Below are positions 48,959-56,307 of a DNA stretch of 57,060 nt, piece by piece. A model generated the notes under the pieces. That model ran no database searches and was not told the DNA's origin. It saw nothing but the letters and a program-made list of their open reading frames with translations. Made by a program: the position numbers and the translations under genes. Source of the DNA: a virus; IMG/VR virus record IMGVR_UViG_3300047359_000437, positions 1-57,060 of that record; one strand, given 5' to 3'. Each line of letters opens with the position of its first letter. Within the stretch, counting starts at the first letter, position 1.

Positions 48959-49494
48959 TGAAGACCTTTAAAGACCAAGCTCTTATCGAGACACTCGATA
49001 CACTACAAGAGACTAATACCAACATCCTCGACAACCCATTCAGGTTGGGTTCCTTAATGTTCTTTGAGACCATCAAAGAAGCACGAAAGTTAGTCAGTGA
49101 AGGACGATATAGACTCACAGAAGTCGATAAACATATACTAGAGACAGATATTGGAGATTTTGAAGTATATGAGGGTAATCTAGTACCCCTCGATTGTCCG
49201 ATGATAGTAGAGGCGGAAGAAAAGAAACAACCCGAATTAAATAAACCAAAAGCAGGTGGCCCAAAAAAATACTATGTCTATGTTAAAGACGGAGACAAAA
49301 TTAAGAAAGTAACATGGGGTGACACTACAGGTTTAAAGGTGAAACTTGGTAACGAAAAAGCACGTAAATCATTCGCTGCTAGACACAAGTGTTCACAACA
49401 AAAAGATAAAACTTCTGCTGCTTATTGGGCATGTAGATTACCATATTATGCAAAACAGTTAGGACTATCCGATGGAGGTAGTTTTTACTGGTAG
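48958..49494 (+). CDS. Late protein with DUF5872-like C-terminal domain
   Basis: A 178-residue protein. It begins M-K-T-F-K-D-Q-A-L-I-E, similar to a capsid-targeting signal with a possible I-E/L-x-E cleavage. The C-terminal 85 residues read K-K-Y-Y-V-Y-V-K, then V-T-W-G-D, F-A-A-R-H-K-C and Y-W-A-C-R-L, the order of a small domain (DUF5872-like) common in phage virion proteins, with two Cys and two His that may bind zinc. Late block gene. Confidence 0.68.
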   Translation: MKTFKDQALIETLDTLQETNTNILDNPFRLGSLMFFETIKEARKLVSEGRYRLTEVDKHILETDIGDFEVYEGNLVPLDCPMIVEAEEKKQPELNKPKAGGPKKYYVYVKDGDKIKKVTWGDTTGLKVKLGNEKARKSFAARHKCSQQKDKTSAAYWACRLPYYAKQLGLSDGGSFYW

Positions 49495-49503
49495 GAATAC
49501 ATT

Positions 49504-49794
49504 ATGACCAGTGACAACCCATATACAGAAACACTTTACGAACAACATGGTACTGGGTTACCATATATAATAAGGACATTCTCAGAAACAGTCGATGAAA
49601 ATGACCTCATTTGGCATAGAGATAAAACAAATAGAACACTTCGAATCCTTTCAGGTATGGATTGGAAGTTACAATTAGATGATAAACTACCTGAAACACT
49701 TGCTACTGGAGGCGAATACTTTATTCTCAAAGAGACATACCACCGATTAATTAAGGGTCATGGCGACTTGGTGGTAAGGATAGAGAATATATAA
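49504..49794 (+). CDS. Small cupin-like protein of unknown function
   Basis: A 96-residue protein with the pattern W-H-R-D-K-T-N-R, G-M-D-W-K-L-Q-L-D-D and Y-H-R-L-I-K-G-H-G-D-L. The histidine spacing and short strands suggest a cupin-like barrel, which I have seen conserved in marine phages without a known role. Its TAA stop is part of a late box. Confidence 0.66.
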   Translation: MTSDNPYTETLYEQHGTGLPYIIRTFSETVDENDLIWHRDKTNRTLRILSGMDWKLQLDDKLPETLATGGEYFILKETYHRLIKGHGDLVVRIENI

Positions 49795-49797
49795 ATA
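49790..49797 (+). promoter_or_regulatory. Late promoter TATAAATA fused to a stop codon
   Basis: TATAAATA contains the TAA stop (49792-49794) of the upstream gene and ends 8 nt before the ATG at 49806. Confidence 0.7.
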
Positions 49798-49805
49798 ATA
49801 GTACT

Positions 49806-50384
49806 ATGAGTTATAACAAAGACAACTGGAAAGACAAACTAGACGAAGTCCGTAACTTTGGTCGAGAACCTGCTGTAGTAGTGGAAGAAGTTCTTGATAA
49901 TGATACAGTAATCAATAACGAGATTGAGGAAGAACTTAAAAAGTTTTTCCAAGAGGATGAGACCACCGAAACAATTGAAGAAGAAATTCTCCTAGAAGCA
50001 TCCGCTGGTGCAATGATTGACCAATTGTTCAATCTTAAAGGAGATAAGGATTCACAATACGGTGTTGCAAAGATGCTAAGTATGACTGGTGTTAAAGTTG
50101 TACAACAAATGCAGAAACAAAATCCAAAAGGATTTGAAAAGTTAGTTTCTCAATTAGGTAAAGAGAAAAAGATTACACTACCTACCAATAGTAAACTAAT
50201 GAAAATGTTTAAAGATGCAGGTATCAAAGAAACAGTACAAGAAGAGAATCTTTCAGTAGAAAAAACTGTAGAAAAACTCGTAGAAAGAAATATGTTAGGT
50301 AGATTGGCAAAATCTTTACGTTTGGATGAAGAAGGTAAAGAGAAAATGTTCGACTACTTCGAAAATGGAGAATTAAAACAATAA
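49806..50384 (+). CDS. Late protein of unknown function, acidic
   Basis: A 192-residue protein with an acidic helical N-terminal half and a segment E-E-I-L-L-E-A-S-A-G near residue 60 that contains an L-L-E site of the gp21 type. The C-terminal half has M-I-D-Q-L-F-N-L-K-G and a final D-E-E-G-K-E-K-M-F-D-Y-F. No family recognised. First gene of a coupled late sub-operon with the next genes. Confidence 0.62.
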   Translation: MSYNKDNWKDKLDEVRNFGREPAVVVEEVLDNDTVINNEIEEELKKFFQEDETTETIEEEILLEASAGAMIDQLFNLKGDKDSQYGVAKMLSMTGVKVVQQMQKQNPKGFEKLVSQLGKEKKITLPTNSKLMKMFKDAGIKETVQEENLSVEKTVEKLVERNMLGRLAKSLRLDEEGKEKMFDYFENGELKQ

Positions 50385-51331
50385 TGAAATTCACATCTAT
50401 GGGTTTATCAGAAGACCTAATCAACACAATGGAAGCAGTACTCGCCATGGAAGGCGAATATGAAGTGTTCTTCAAAGCAGCACTTAAAAAGTTTGGTGTA
50501 AATACACCTGCTGATTTCAAATCAGACGAAGAGAAAAAGAAGTTCTTTGACTATGTAGATAAAAACTACAAGGGTGAGAAGGAAGAAGAAGTCAAAGAAG
50601 CAAATTTATCTGAAAAGGCTAAAATCATTCTGAAAGATAAAGAAATGAAAGATGTTCAGAAAGTAGTTTCTCGAGCAGTTGGTAAAAATGTCGATTTCAG
50701 AATGAGTGATTCTGATTATAATACAGGTGCAATAGATTTTGGTGGTCTAGGCAAATACAATATCTTTGTTGGTTCACAAGATAATGATGGTAAAATGCCA
50801 TATGAAGTATCAGTAGAAGATGAAGATGGTGATTATATCGAGGGTGATACTGCAAACGACTATAAAAGTATGTTAAAACTTGTTACCAAACTTGCAAAGA
50901 AACACAAGAACGGATTGATAAAGGAAGAAGAAGTCGAAGAAGGAAAAGCAAAACCTGTAAAAAAGTTCTTAAAATTGGGTGACTGCTCTTACGACAAGAA
51001 AAAAAAAGTTAAAGAAGACAACAGTCAAGGAATGGAAGACTTTGTAGAGTACAAGTACAAGTCTGCATCACTCAATAAAATCAAACAAGACCTCAAAAAA
51101 TTGATGAAAAGAGAATCAGAGTTTAAAGATTCTCAAAAGTATGGTAAGATGTTGATGAAAGCAATGGATAACGTTACTCTTGTTAACGATGATGGCATTC
51201 CACATATGACACCAAAGTTCAATAAAGAAATTATTGCTGCTTATAACGGTGACACAATGTTTAGAGAAGACGTTGCATCAATCATCATTAAACATGATGA
51301 CAATCTCGCATACGCAATATTTGGAGTATAA
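50384..51331 (+). CDS. Late protein of unknown function
   Basis: A 315-residue lysine- and glutamate-rich protein. The N-terminus M-K-F-T-S-M-G-L-S-E has an L-S-E ending at residue 10, like the capsid-targeting signals. Internal E-E-E-x-E-E stretches near 65 and 185 also hold possible gp21 sites. The start overlaps the previous stop (TAATG). No family recognised. Confidence 0.62.
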   Translation: MKFTSMGLSEDLINTMEAVLAMEGEYEVFFKAALKKFGVNTPADFKSDEEKKKFFDYVDKNYKGEKEEEVKEANLSEKAKIILKDKEMKDVQKVVSRAVGKNVDFRMSDSDYNTGAIDFGGLGKYNIFVGSQDNDGKMPYEVSVEDEDGDYIEGDTANDYKSMLKLVTKLAKKHKNGLIKEEEVEEGKAKPVKKFLKLGDCSYDKKKKVKEDNSQGMEDFVEYKYKSASLNKIKQDLKKLMKRESEFKDSQKYGKMLMKAMDNVTLVNDDGIPHMTPKFNKEIIAAYNGDTMFREDVASIIIKHDDNLAYAIFGV

Positions 51332-51333
51332 GT

Positions 51334-52671
51334 ATGAACATATTTCACGAAGCAAAAAAAGTTCTAGACAAAGATGGTAAAGTAAATCCACTTGGGCCAT
51401 ACGGTAAACAGAAACTTACTGGTCAAGAAGTCGCTTCTTATTTCAAAAAGAATAAAGTATCAGACTCCAAAGTCAAAAGAGCAGTAGAAGTTGCACTCGA
51501 CATGAGTGGTGCTATGGATATCGCTGCTAAAGAAATTAAAAACTTCTTTGGTGATAAAATACTTAAATCAAAAGAAGTTCAGAGTGCATTAAGATACGCA
51601 AACGAAGAAGTTGTATCAGAAGCAAAGATGAAAGACCTCTTCAGAAAACATAAAAGAGAACTTACAAAAGCATACAAAACTGGTGATTTATCATTCATGT
51701 CTTCTGCTGGTAAGAAAGCGGAAGATGACCTAACTCAATGGGCATTGAACAACAATGAAATTCATAGTGATGACCCCGATGAGTTTTTTGATTGGTTATC
51801 TCGTGACCTTGAAGACATAGTCAAAGGTAAAATCAAAGAAGAAACTGTATCAGAGAACTATAGAGTTCTTGCAAAACATGGTATGGGTACTGAAACAAAG
51901 AACTCAATCAAAGTAGGAACAGAGATTGATTATTATCGTGCTGACGGTGCTAAGTACATGGGTAAAGTCACTAAGATGTCTGCAAAGGATTATCAAGTTA
52001 AAGACGATAAGAATGGTAAAACCTACAAGTTCACTTATCACGATAGAGTTAAAGCAAAAAAATATCTCAAACAGGGTGATAACATACAAGAAAAAGTAGA
52101 GTATGCAGAATACAAATTCAAAAACAAAAGAGATGCTCAAAAAGCATTAGACTACTTTAAAAGTCAACAGTTAATCAAACTAGAAATCAATGATGACGGA
52201 TTGAGTCAAGGTGAACTTGCAATTGATGCTGGTAAGTATGACATGACCAAGTATCACAAAGAAGTGTTAAAGAAATTTAAACCAAAAGTTCTTACAACAG
52301 AAATGGCATCTGCACAACAGGCAGCAATCGCAATCGCAAAGAAAAAGAAAAATGAATCTGTTATGGATTCATACAGAAACATGTGGGAAGAATCACTAGA
52401 TGAAGCAGTTGCAGACCTCACTGTGGATATAAGAAACAAAATACCAAAACCTGCTGACCAAAACAAACATGCAATGGAAATTGCAAAACAGGCAAAAAGA
52501 TTTGGTTTAAAAAGTTCATTGATGGGTAAACATGTCAGACTCAAAGGTGGTAAGAAGGCAGTCAATGACTTTCTAAGAGTAGTCATTGGTAAATCATCAT
52601 ATGGTGACCCAACAGAAAAAGACACATCAACACCTCAAATCGATAAGATGTTAAACAAGGGGTTAAAGTAA
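51334..52671 (+). CDS. Large late protein of unknown function, possible internal head protein
   Basis: A 445-residue, highly charged protein. M-N-I-F-H-E-A has an F-H-E site after six residues, and further E-x-x-x-E-A sites lie near 90-95 and near 345. Residues about 180-250 have a small beta-rich region (V-G-T-E-I-D-Y-Y-R-A-D-G). Near the end, K-K-K-N-E-S-V-M-D-S-Y-R is followed by a basic segment. It could be a DNA-packaged internal protein. No family recognised. Confidence 0.62.
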   Translation: MNIFHEAKKVLDKDGKVNPLGPYGKQKLTGQEVASYFKKNKVSDSKVKRAVEVALDMSGAMDIAAKEIKNFFGDKILKSKEVQSALRYANEEVVSEAKMKDLFRKHKRELTKAYKTGDLSFMSSAGKKAEDDLTQWALNNNEIHSDDPDEFFDWLSRDLEDIVKGKIKEETVSENYRVLAKHGMGTETKNSIKVGTEIDYYRADGAKYMGKVTKMSAKDYQVKDDKNGKTYKFTYHDRVKAKKYLKQGDNIQEKVEYAEYKFKNKRDAQKALDYFKSQQLIKLEINDDGLSQGELAIDAGKYDMTKYHKEVLKKFKPKVLTTEMASAQQAAIAIAKKKKNESVMDSYRNMWEESLDEAVADLTVDIRNKIPKPADQNKHAMEIAKQAKRFGLKSSLMGKHVRLKGGKKAVNDFLRVVIGKSSYGDPTEKDTSTPQIDKMLNKGLK

Positions 52672-52672
52672 C

Positions 52673-52894
52673 ATGAACTTAATGGAAACCTATAGAAGTA
52701 TCGTAGAAGCGGCACCAAAAATGAAAAAGTTGGGCATATACGGTTCAGAGATTAGTGGATTAAAATACAAGAACGGTACTTATAATGCTAAACCAGTAAT
52801 ATATGGTAGTAATAAGTTAGGATTCAGAGTTCAGAATGAGTTTGGAGACTTTGAAACTATCGACCTTAAAACATTCGCCAAAAGGTTTGGATAA
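52673..52894 (+). CDS. Small late protein with a possible cleavable N-terminus
   Basis: A 73-residue protein. M-N-L-M-E-T-Y-R-S-I-V-E-A-A-P contains I-V-E followed by Ala, the gp21 cleavage pattern after residue 12. The rest is short strands rich in Tyr, Gly and Lys. It lies 1 nt after its neighbour and its stop overlaps the next ATG. No family recognised. Confidence 0.62.
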   Translation: MNLMETYRSIVEAAPKMKKLGIYGSEISGLKYKNGTYNAKPVIYGSNKLGFRVQNEFGDFETIDLKTFAKRFG

Positions 52895-53439
52895 TGGATA
52901 GAGTAGACGCCAGATATAAACTCTTTAAAGAAAAATTAAAGAAACTGGGATATGCAAAGAAAGAGGCAAAAGAAACTAACGCTGTTTTAGAAAAGGCGGG
53001 TGACTTTGGTATGATGTCTGATGCTGGTAATAAGAAAATTGCACGTGCCGTTAAACAGTCTAAGTCGGAGAAAGAACTCAAACAAAAGTTAGAGAAAATT
53101 TCTACAATGGCCGGCGGAAAGTATTCTGAAGCAACTGAAGATGAAGTACTTGATAGGGCAATTTCTGCCTTCCAAGATACTGCAATGGGTTCTCAGGCAT
53201 GGGCAGATAAAAATATCGTTGTCCAACTTGGTCAATTTAGAGACCATATTAAGGATGGAGAAGTCTCCACCAACGATAATAAAAAGACGAAAGTAAAGAG
53301 AGATGATGCGGTAAAGGTTTATGATACTTTAATGAAGGTTAAGGCCCCTATTCGTGATAAATACTCTAGACTTTTACAGAAAGACGCTAAAACGTTTAAA
53401 AAGACTTTTGATGCTATATTGAAAGTCGCAAACAAATAA
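52894..53439 (+). CDS. Helical late protein of unknown function
   Basis: A 181-residue basic helical protein: L-F-K-E-K-L-K-K-L-G near the N-terminus, E-K-E-L-K-Q-K-L-E near 65, and a more mixed second half. No family recognised. It starts by TAATG overlap. Last of the coupled head sub-operon. Confidence 0.62.
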   Translation: MDRVDARYKLFKEKLKKLGYAKKEAKETNAVLEKAGDFGMMSDAGNKKIARAVKQSKSEKELKQKLEKISTMAGGKYSEATEDEVLDRAISAFQDTAMGSQAWADKNIVVQLGQFRDHIKDGEVSTNDNKKTKVKRDDAVKVYDTLMKVKAPIRDKYSRLLQKDAKTFKKTFDAILKVANK

Positions 53440-53452
53440 AGAGGAAATAAAA

Positions 53453-54007
53453 ATGGCATTATGGGGACATACTTCAGGTTCAGAATCAAAACCAAATTGG
53501 TTATCTGATGCTGATAAACAAAAAACTGTAGCAAAACCACACGGTTGGGAATTAGTTCGTAAAGTTGGTTCAAGAACTTTGACTGAAACATTAGTTGCGA
53601 TGAAAAATCTAACTACTGCCTTGGGTGCTGCTAACTTAACTGATATCGATTGGAATATCACTGCTTTTGATAAGTCAGAAGGTGGAACATTATCTGTTAC
53701 TGCAACTTTTAACGAAGATGTAACAGTAACTGGAACACCTCAACTATCTGTTGCTAACAATGGAGTCGGAAGAGGCCCACACGTATTATCATACGCAAGT
53801 GGTTCAGGTACTAACGAACTAGTATTCACATTAGTAATTGCTGCTGCTAACGCTGCTACAAATGCTGGTGATGTACTTTCAATTGGTGCTAACGCAATCG
53901 CATTAAACAGTGGTACAATTAAAGATAAAGGTACTAACGTTGCATCAGTAATTACTAACATTGCTGGAGTTGGAACTGCTGCTGGTACAATTACTGTAGT
54001 TGCATAA
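53453..54007 (+). CDS. Virion protein with an Ig-like domain (decoration-type)
   Basis: A 184-residue protein. Residues 1-40 (M-A-L-W-G-H-T-S-G, then K-P-H-G-W-E-L) resemble N-termini of marine T4-like virion proteins. Residues about 65-184 form a bacterial-type Ig-like domain rich in Ala, Thr, Gly and Val: F-N-E-D-V-T-V-T-G-T-P and G-T-I-K-D-K-G-T-N. This is probably a capsid or tail decoration that binds a surface or glycan. Strong AGAGGAAA ribosome site. Base use is richer in G and C than nearby genes, as in other abundant structural genes such as gp23. Confidence 0.72.
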   Translation: MALWGHTSGSESKPNWLSDADKQKTVAKPHGWELVRKVGSRTLTETLVAMKNLTTALGAANLTDIDWNITAFDKSEGGTLSVTATFNEDVTVTGTPQLSVANNGVGRGPHVLSYASGSGTNELVFTLVIAAANAATNAGDVLSIGANAIALNSGTIKDKGTNVASVITNIAGVGTAAGTITVVA

Positions 54008-54023
54008 ACAATAGGGAAAAATT

Positions 54024-54443
54024 ATGAAGAAATTTAAAGACTTTTTAGATGAATCATATATGGACGGCGCTGGTCTATCTTCAGAGAAGGTACCATTTGA
54101 CGTTGATGATTCGGTTGTTAAACAAAAAGTTAACGCTATCTTAGGACACACTGCAACAGTTGAGTTCATGAATCCACTTGCTGCTTTGCAACAGATGGAA
54201 TCTAAACTTATGCAGTTAGGAATGACTAAACTAAGAAGTGTTGGTGAAATGGGTGTTGTACAGAACGAAGAGTTTGATGACGCTGGAGAGATGGATTTAG
54301 AGTTCACAAGATATGAGTCATTTGGTAAGACTGTAGACACACCAAACGATGAGTTCGAAGAATCATCTAAAGCATATACCCTAAAGGTTAGATACGAAAA
54401 ACTAGAAACTGGTTCATTCAAAGTTTACGGTTCATTAGTATAA
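54024..54443 (+). CDS. Late protein with a capsid-targeting N-terminus
   Basis: A 139-residue protein starting M-K-K-F-K-D-F-L-D-E-S. As in T4 internal proteins there is K2, F7 and an L-x-E ending at residue 10. The body is a mixed alpha/beta fold with L-Q-Q-M-E-S-K-L-M-Q-L near 55 and a strand-rich end. It lies right before a strong terminator. No other family recognised. Confidence 0.68.
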   Translation: MKKFKDFLDESYMDGAGLSSEKVPFDVDDSVVKQKVNAILGHTATVEFMNPLAALQQMESKLMQLGMTKLRSVGEMGVVQNEEFDDAGEMDLEFTRYESFGKTVDTPNDEFEESSKAYTLKVRYEKLETGSFKVYGSLV

Positions 54444-54458
54444 AAAAAACTAGACATT

Positions 54459-54484
54459 AAAAGGGACTTTACGTCCCTTTTTTT
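54459..54484 (+). terminator. Rho-independent terminator
   Basis: Stem AAAAGGGAC (54459-54467) with GTCCCTTTT (54473-54481), 5-nt loop, and a T-run to 54484. Ends the late block. Confidence 0.94.
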
Positions 54485-54501
54485 ATGGCTGAAATCGCCT
54501 A

Positions 54502-54507
54502 TATAAT
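54502..54507 (+). promoter_or_regulatory. -10 box TATAAT before the gene at 54516
   Basis: TATAAT follows the terminator by 17 nt and ends 8 nt before the ATG at 54516, so the leader is minimal. No clear -35. Confidence 0.5.
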
Positions 54508-54515
54508 TGTATATT

Positions 54516-54887
54516 ATGAAACTCTTTGATACCCTTACAAACAAAAATTTTACTGCATTCGCTCAAAAACACTATGACGACCCACAATGTGAGACCATAG
54601 AAGACTTTGAGGAAGATTTGCGTAGATTCCGTTACCTTAAACGTCTCTTACACAGATACCATGAAAATGGTGAGATGAGAGAACGTCTTATGTTAAACCA
54701 TATCATTACCATATTCAATGTATTTGGATTTGATGCATCAATGAAAATGTTGGAGTTTAAATTGAAGGATGAGAAATATTGGATATCTGTTAAGACAATG
54801 TTACTCTACTTGGGGTACATTGATGAGTCGTGGTCACCCGAGATGCCTCTTGACGATGCACTTGTACAGAGGTTACGAGATTTATAA
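54516..54887 (+). CDS. Conserved-looking helical protein of unknown function
   Basis: A 123-residue helical protein rich in His, Arg and Glu (L-R-R-F-R-Y-L-K-R-L-L-H-R-Y, then M-L-N-H-I-I-T-I-F-N-V-F-G-F). I have seen a similar small conserved hypothetical in other marine T4-like phages. The in-frame TTG at 54507 lies in the -10 box and is rejected as a start. The stop is 2 nt before tRNA-Thr. Confidence 0.7.
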   Translation: MKLFDTLTNKNFTAFAQKHYDDPQCETIEDFEEDLRRFRYLKRLLHRYHENGEMRERLMLNHIITIFNVFGFDASMKMLEFKLKDEKYWISVKTMLLYLGYIDESWSPEMPLDDALVQRLRDL

Positions 54888-54889
54888 AC

Positions 54890-54965
54890 GCTCCCATAGC
54901 TCAGTTGGTAGAGCAACTGATTTGTAATCAGTAGGTCAACCGTTCGAATCGGTTTGGGAGCTCCA
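54890..54965 (+). tRNA. tRNA-Thr(TGT)
   Basis: A 76-nt cloverleaf: acceptor GCTCCCA with TGGGAGC, anticodon stem ACTGA/TCAGT, 7-nt loop TTTGTAA with anticodon TGT, T-arm with GTTCGAATC, and encoded CCA (54963-54965). It reads ACA, a common threonine codon in these genes. Confidence 0.97.
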
Positions 54966-54979
54966 CTATTTTGAATACA

Positions 54980-54985
54980 TAAATA
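54980..54985 (+). promoter_or_regulatory. Late box TAAATA
   Basis: TAAATA (54980-54985) ends 5 nt before the ATG at 54991, again the leaderless spacing. Confidence 0.6.
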
Positions 54986-54990
54986 GAAGT

Positions 54991-55551
54991 ATGGCGAACT
55001 TAATAAACACACTTATAGTTTTTAGAATCATTAAAATGTTAACTCAGAAATGGGTGGACACGGATGCATATAAACTTGGTTTGATTACCAACAAGGGTAA
55101 ACGAACTGAAAAAGAACCGAAAACATCCGAAGAGAAGAGTGCTTATTCCATGCTACACAAACTTGTCTTCAACTTAAAACGAATCATAGAAAAGGTACCT
55201 TTTGGTAAATCTAGATTTGCATCATACGCTGTTGCAATCGCATTACTGAAAGAAGAGACAGGTATCACTGCAGAACAAGCAGAAGAATTGTGTGAGAAGG
55301 TTTACAGACACATCAAAGATACAGGTGAATTTGATGTAGACGACCTTCATGAAGCGAATCAAGTTATGACACTTGACGTTGGTAGACACTACCACCTTAG
55401 AAGAAACCTAGAAGAACAAAACGGTGTAACCTATCCACAAAAGACCCCTATAACAGTTATCGCAGAACACTCAATAGTGTTTGGTGTTAACATCTATATC
55501 GCACAATGTGGAGTAGAACGAATATTGGTAACAGAAGATGACGTTTATTGA
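54991..55551 (+). CDS. Conserved late protein of unknown function, possible virion protein
   Basis: A 186-residue protein. The N-terminus M-A-N-L-I-N-T-L-I-V-F-R, the helical centre (F-G-K-S-R-F-A-S-Y-A-V-A-I-A-L-L) and the length match a hypothetical protein I recall as common in marine T4-like phages. No catalytic motif. It overlaps the PAP2 gene by 14 nt. Confidence 0.7.
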   Translation: MANLINTLIVFRIIKMLTQKWVDTDAYKLGLITNKGKRTEKEPKTSEEKSAYSMLHKLVFNLKRIIEKVPFGKSRFASYAVAIALLKEETGITAEQAEELCEKVYRHIKDTGEFDVDDLHEANQVMTLDVGRHYHLRRNLEEQNGVTYPQKTPITVIAEHSIVFGVNIYIAQCGVERILVTEDDVY

Positions 55552-56305
55552 GGCAGTAGTAAACGTAGACAGTCTAAAACATACAGGGAAGACTAAGAAA
55601 CCCAAGATAGAAGAATTGGGTGAATTGTTCGACACTAAAGTTTTGGAGGAGTTATCTTTAAATCCGAATACTGCCAATTCTAGTCCACAAACCATCAAAG
55701 AACTCAAACAGATGGTTGGTATGATTCAGAAACTTACAGATGAACAGAAGAAACGTTATCTAAACACAGATGAAGACACTTCATACTACATCAAAGAATA
55801 CATGTCGAACAATGATTTAGCATATACAGATGATGATATAGAAAAAATCACAGATAGTGCAAGACACATTGGTAGACAATTCAAGAATAAATACATGAGA
55901 CCGAGACCTTATGTACTTGCAGAGAAACTAGGTATGGAAATGGACTATTTCAATACAGATACTGCACAATCCCCATCATATCCTTCAAACCATGCTTTAC
56001 AGGCGAGAGTAGTTGCAAACTACTACTCATCAATCTATCCCCAACATAAATCTGAATTGTTGGCAATGGCAGAAATCTCTGCACTGGGTAGAGTCCATGC
56101 TGGTATCCACTATCCTAGTGATAAGATAGCAGGATACCAACTAGCGGATGCATGTATGAAGTATTTTAAATATGATATATTAGAAGATGCGCCCTTGAAT
56201 GCTACAGGTACTGCAGTTGCAACAGATGTACCAGTGGTAAAGAAGAAAAAGAAATACGAACCTGCCCAACTCTTTGACTTAATCAAAAGAAACTCACAGG
56301 TATAA
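55538..56305 (+). CDS. PAP2-superfamily phosphatase-like protein
   Basis: A 255-residue protein with PAP2 (acid phosphatase/haloperoxidase) motifs: K-N-K-Y-M-R-P-R-P near residue 115, P-S-Y-P-S-N-H near 149, and G-R-V-H-A-G-I-H-Y-P-S-D near 187. The last motif has the catalytic His. Near the C-terminus I-L-E-D-A-P-L-N-A-T-G closely repeats the gp23 propeptide junction (L-E-E-A-A-P-L-N-A-T-G) and holds an I-L-E site for gp21. No membrane helix is obvious, so it is not a classical lipid phosphatase. It may be a virion enzyme. Confidence 0.82.
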   Translation: MTFIEAVVNVDSLKHTGKTKKPKIEELGELFDTKVLEELSLNPNTANSSPQTIKELKQMVGMIQKLTDEQKKRYLNTDEDTSYYIKEYMSNNDLAYTDDDIEKITDSARHIGRQFKNKYMRPRPYVLAEKLGMEMDYFNTDTAQSPSYPSNHALQARVVANYYSSIYPQHKSELLAMAEISALGRVHAGIHYPSDKIAGYQLADACMKYFKYDILEDAPLNATGTAVATDVPVVKKKKKYEPAQLFDLIKRNSQV

Positions 56306-56307
56306 CT

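Noticed and set aside
13842-54965. Attachment sites or an integrase linked to the tRNA genes
   Set aside because: No integrase and no duplicated tRNA ends are seen; the T4-like gene set indicates a lytic phage.
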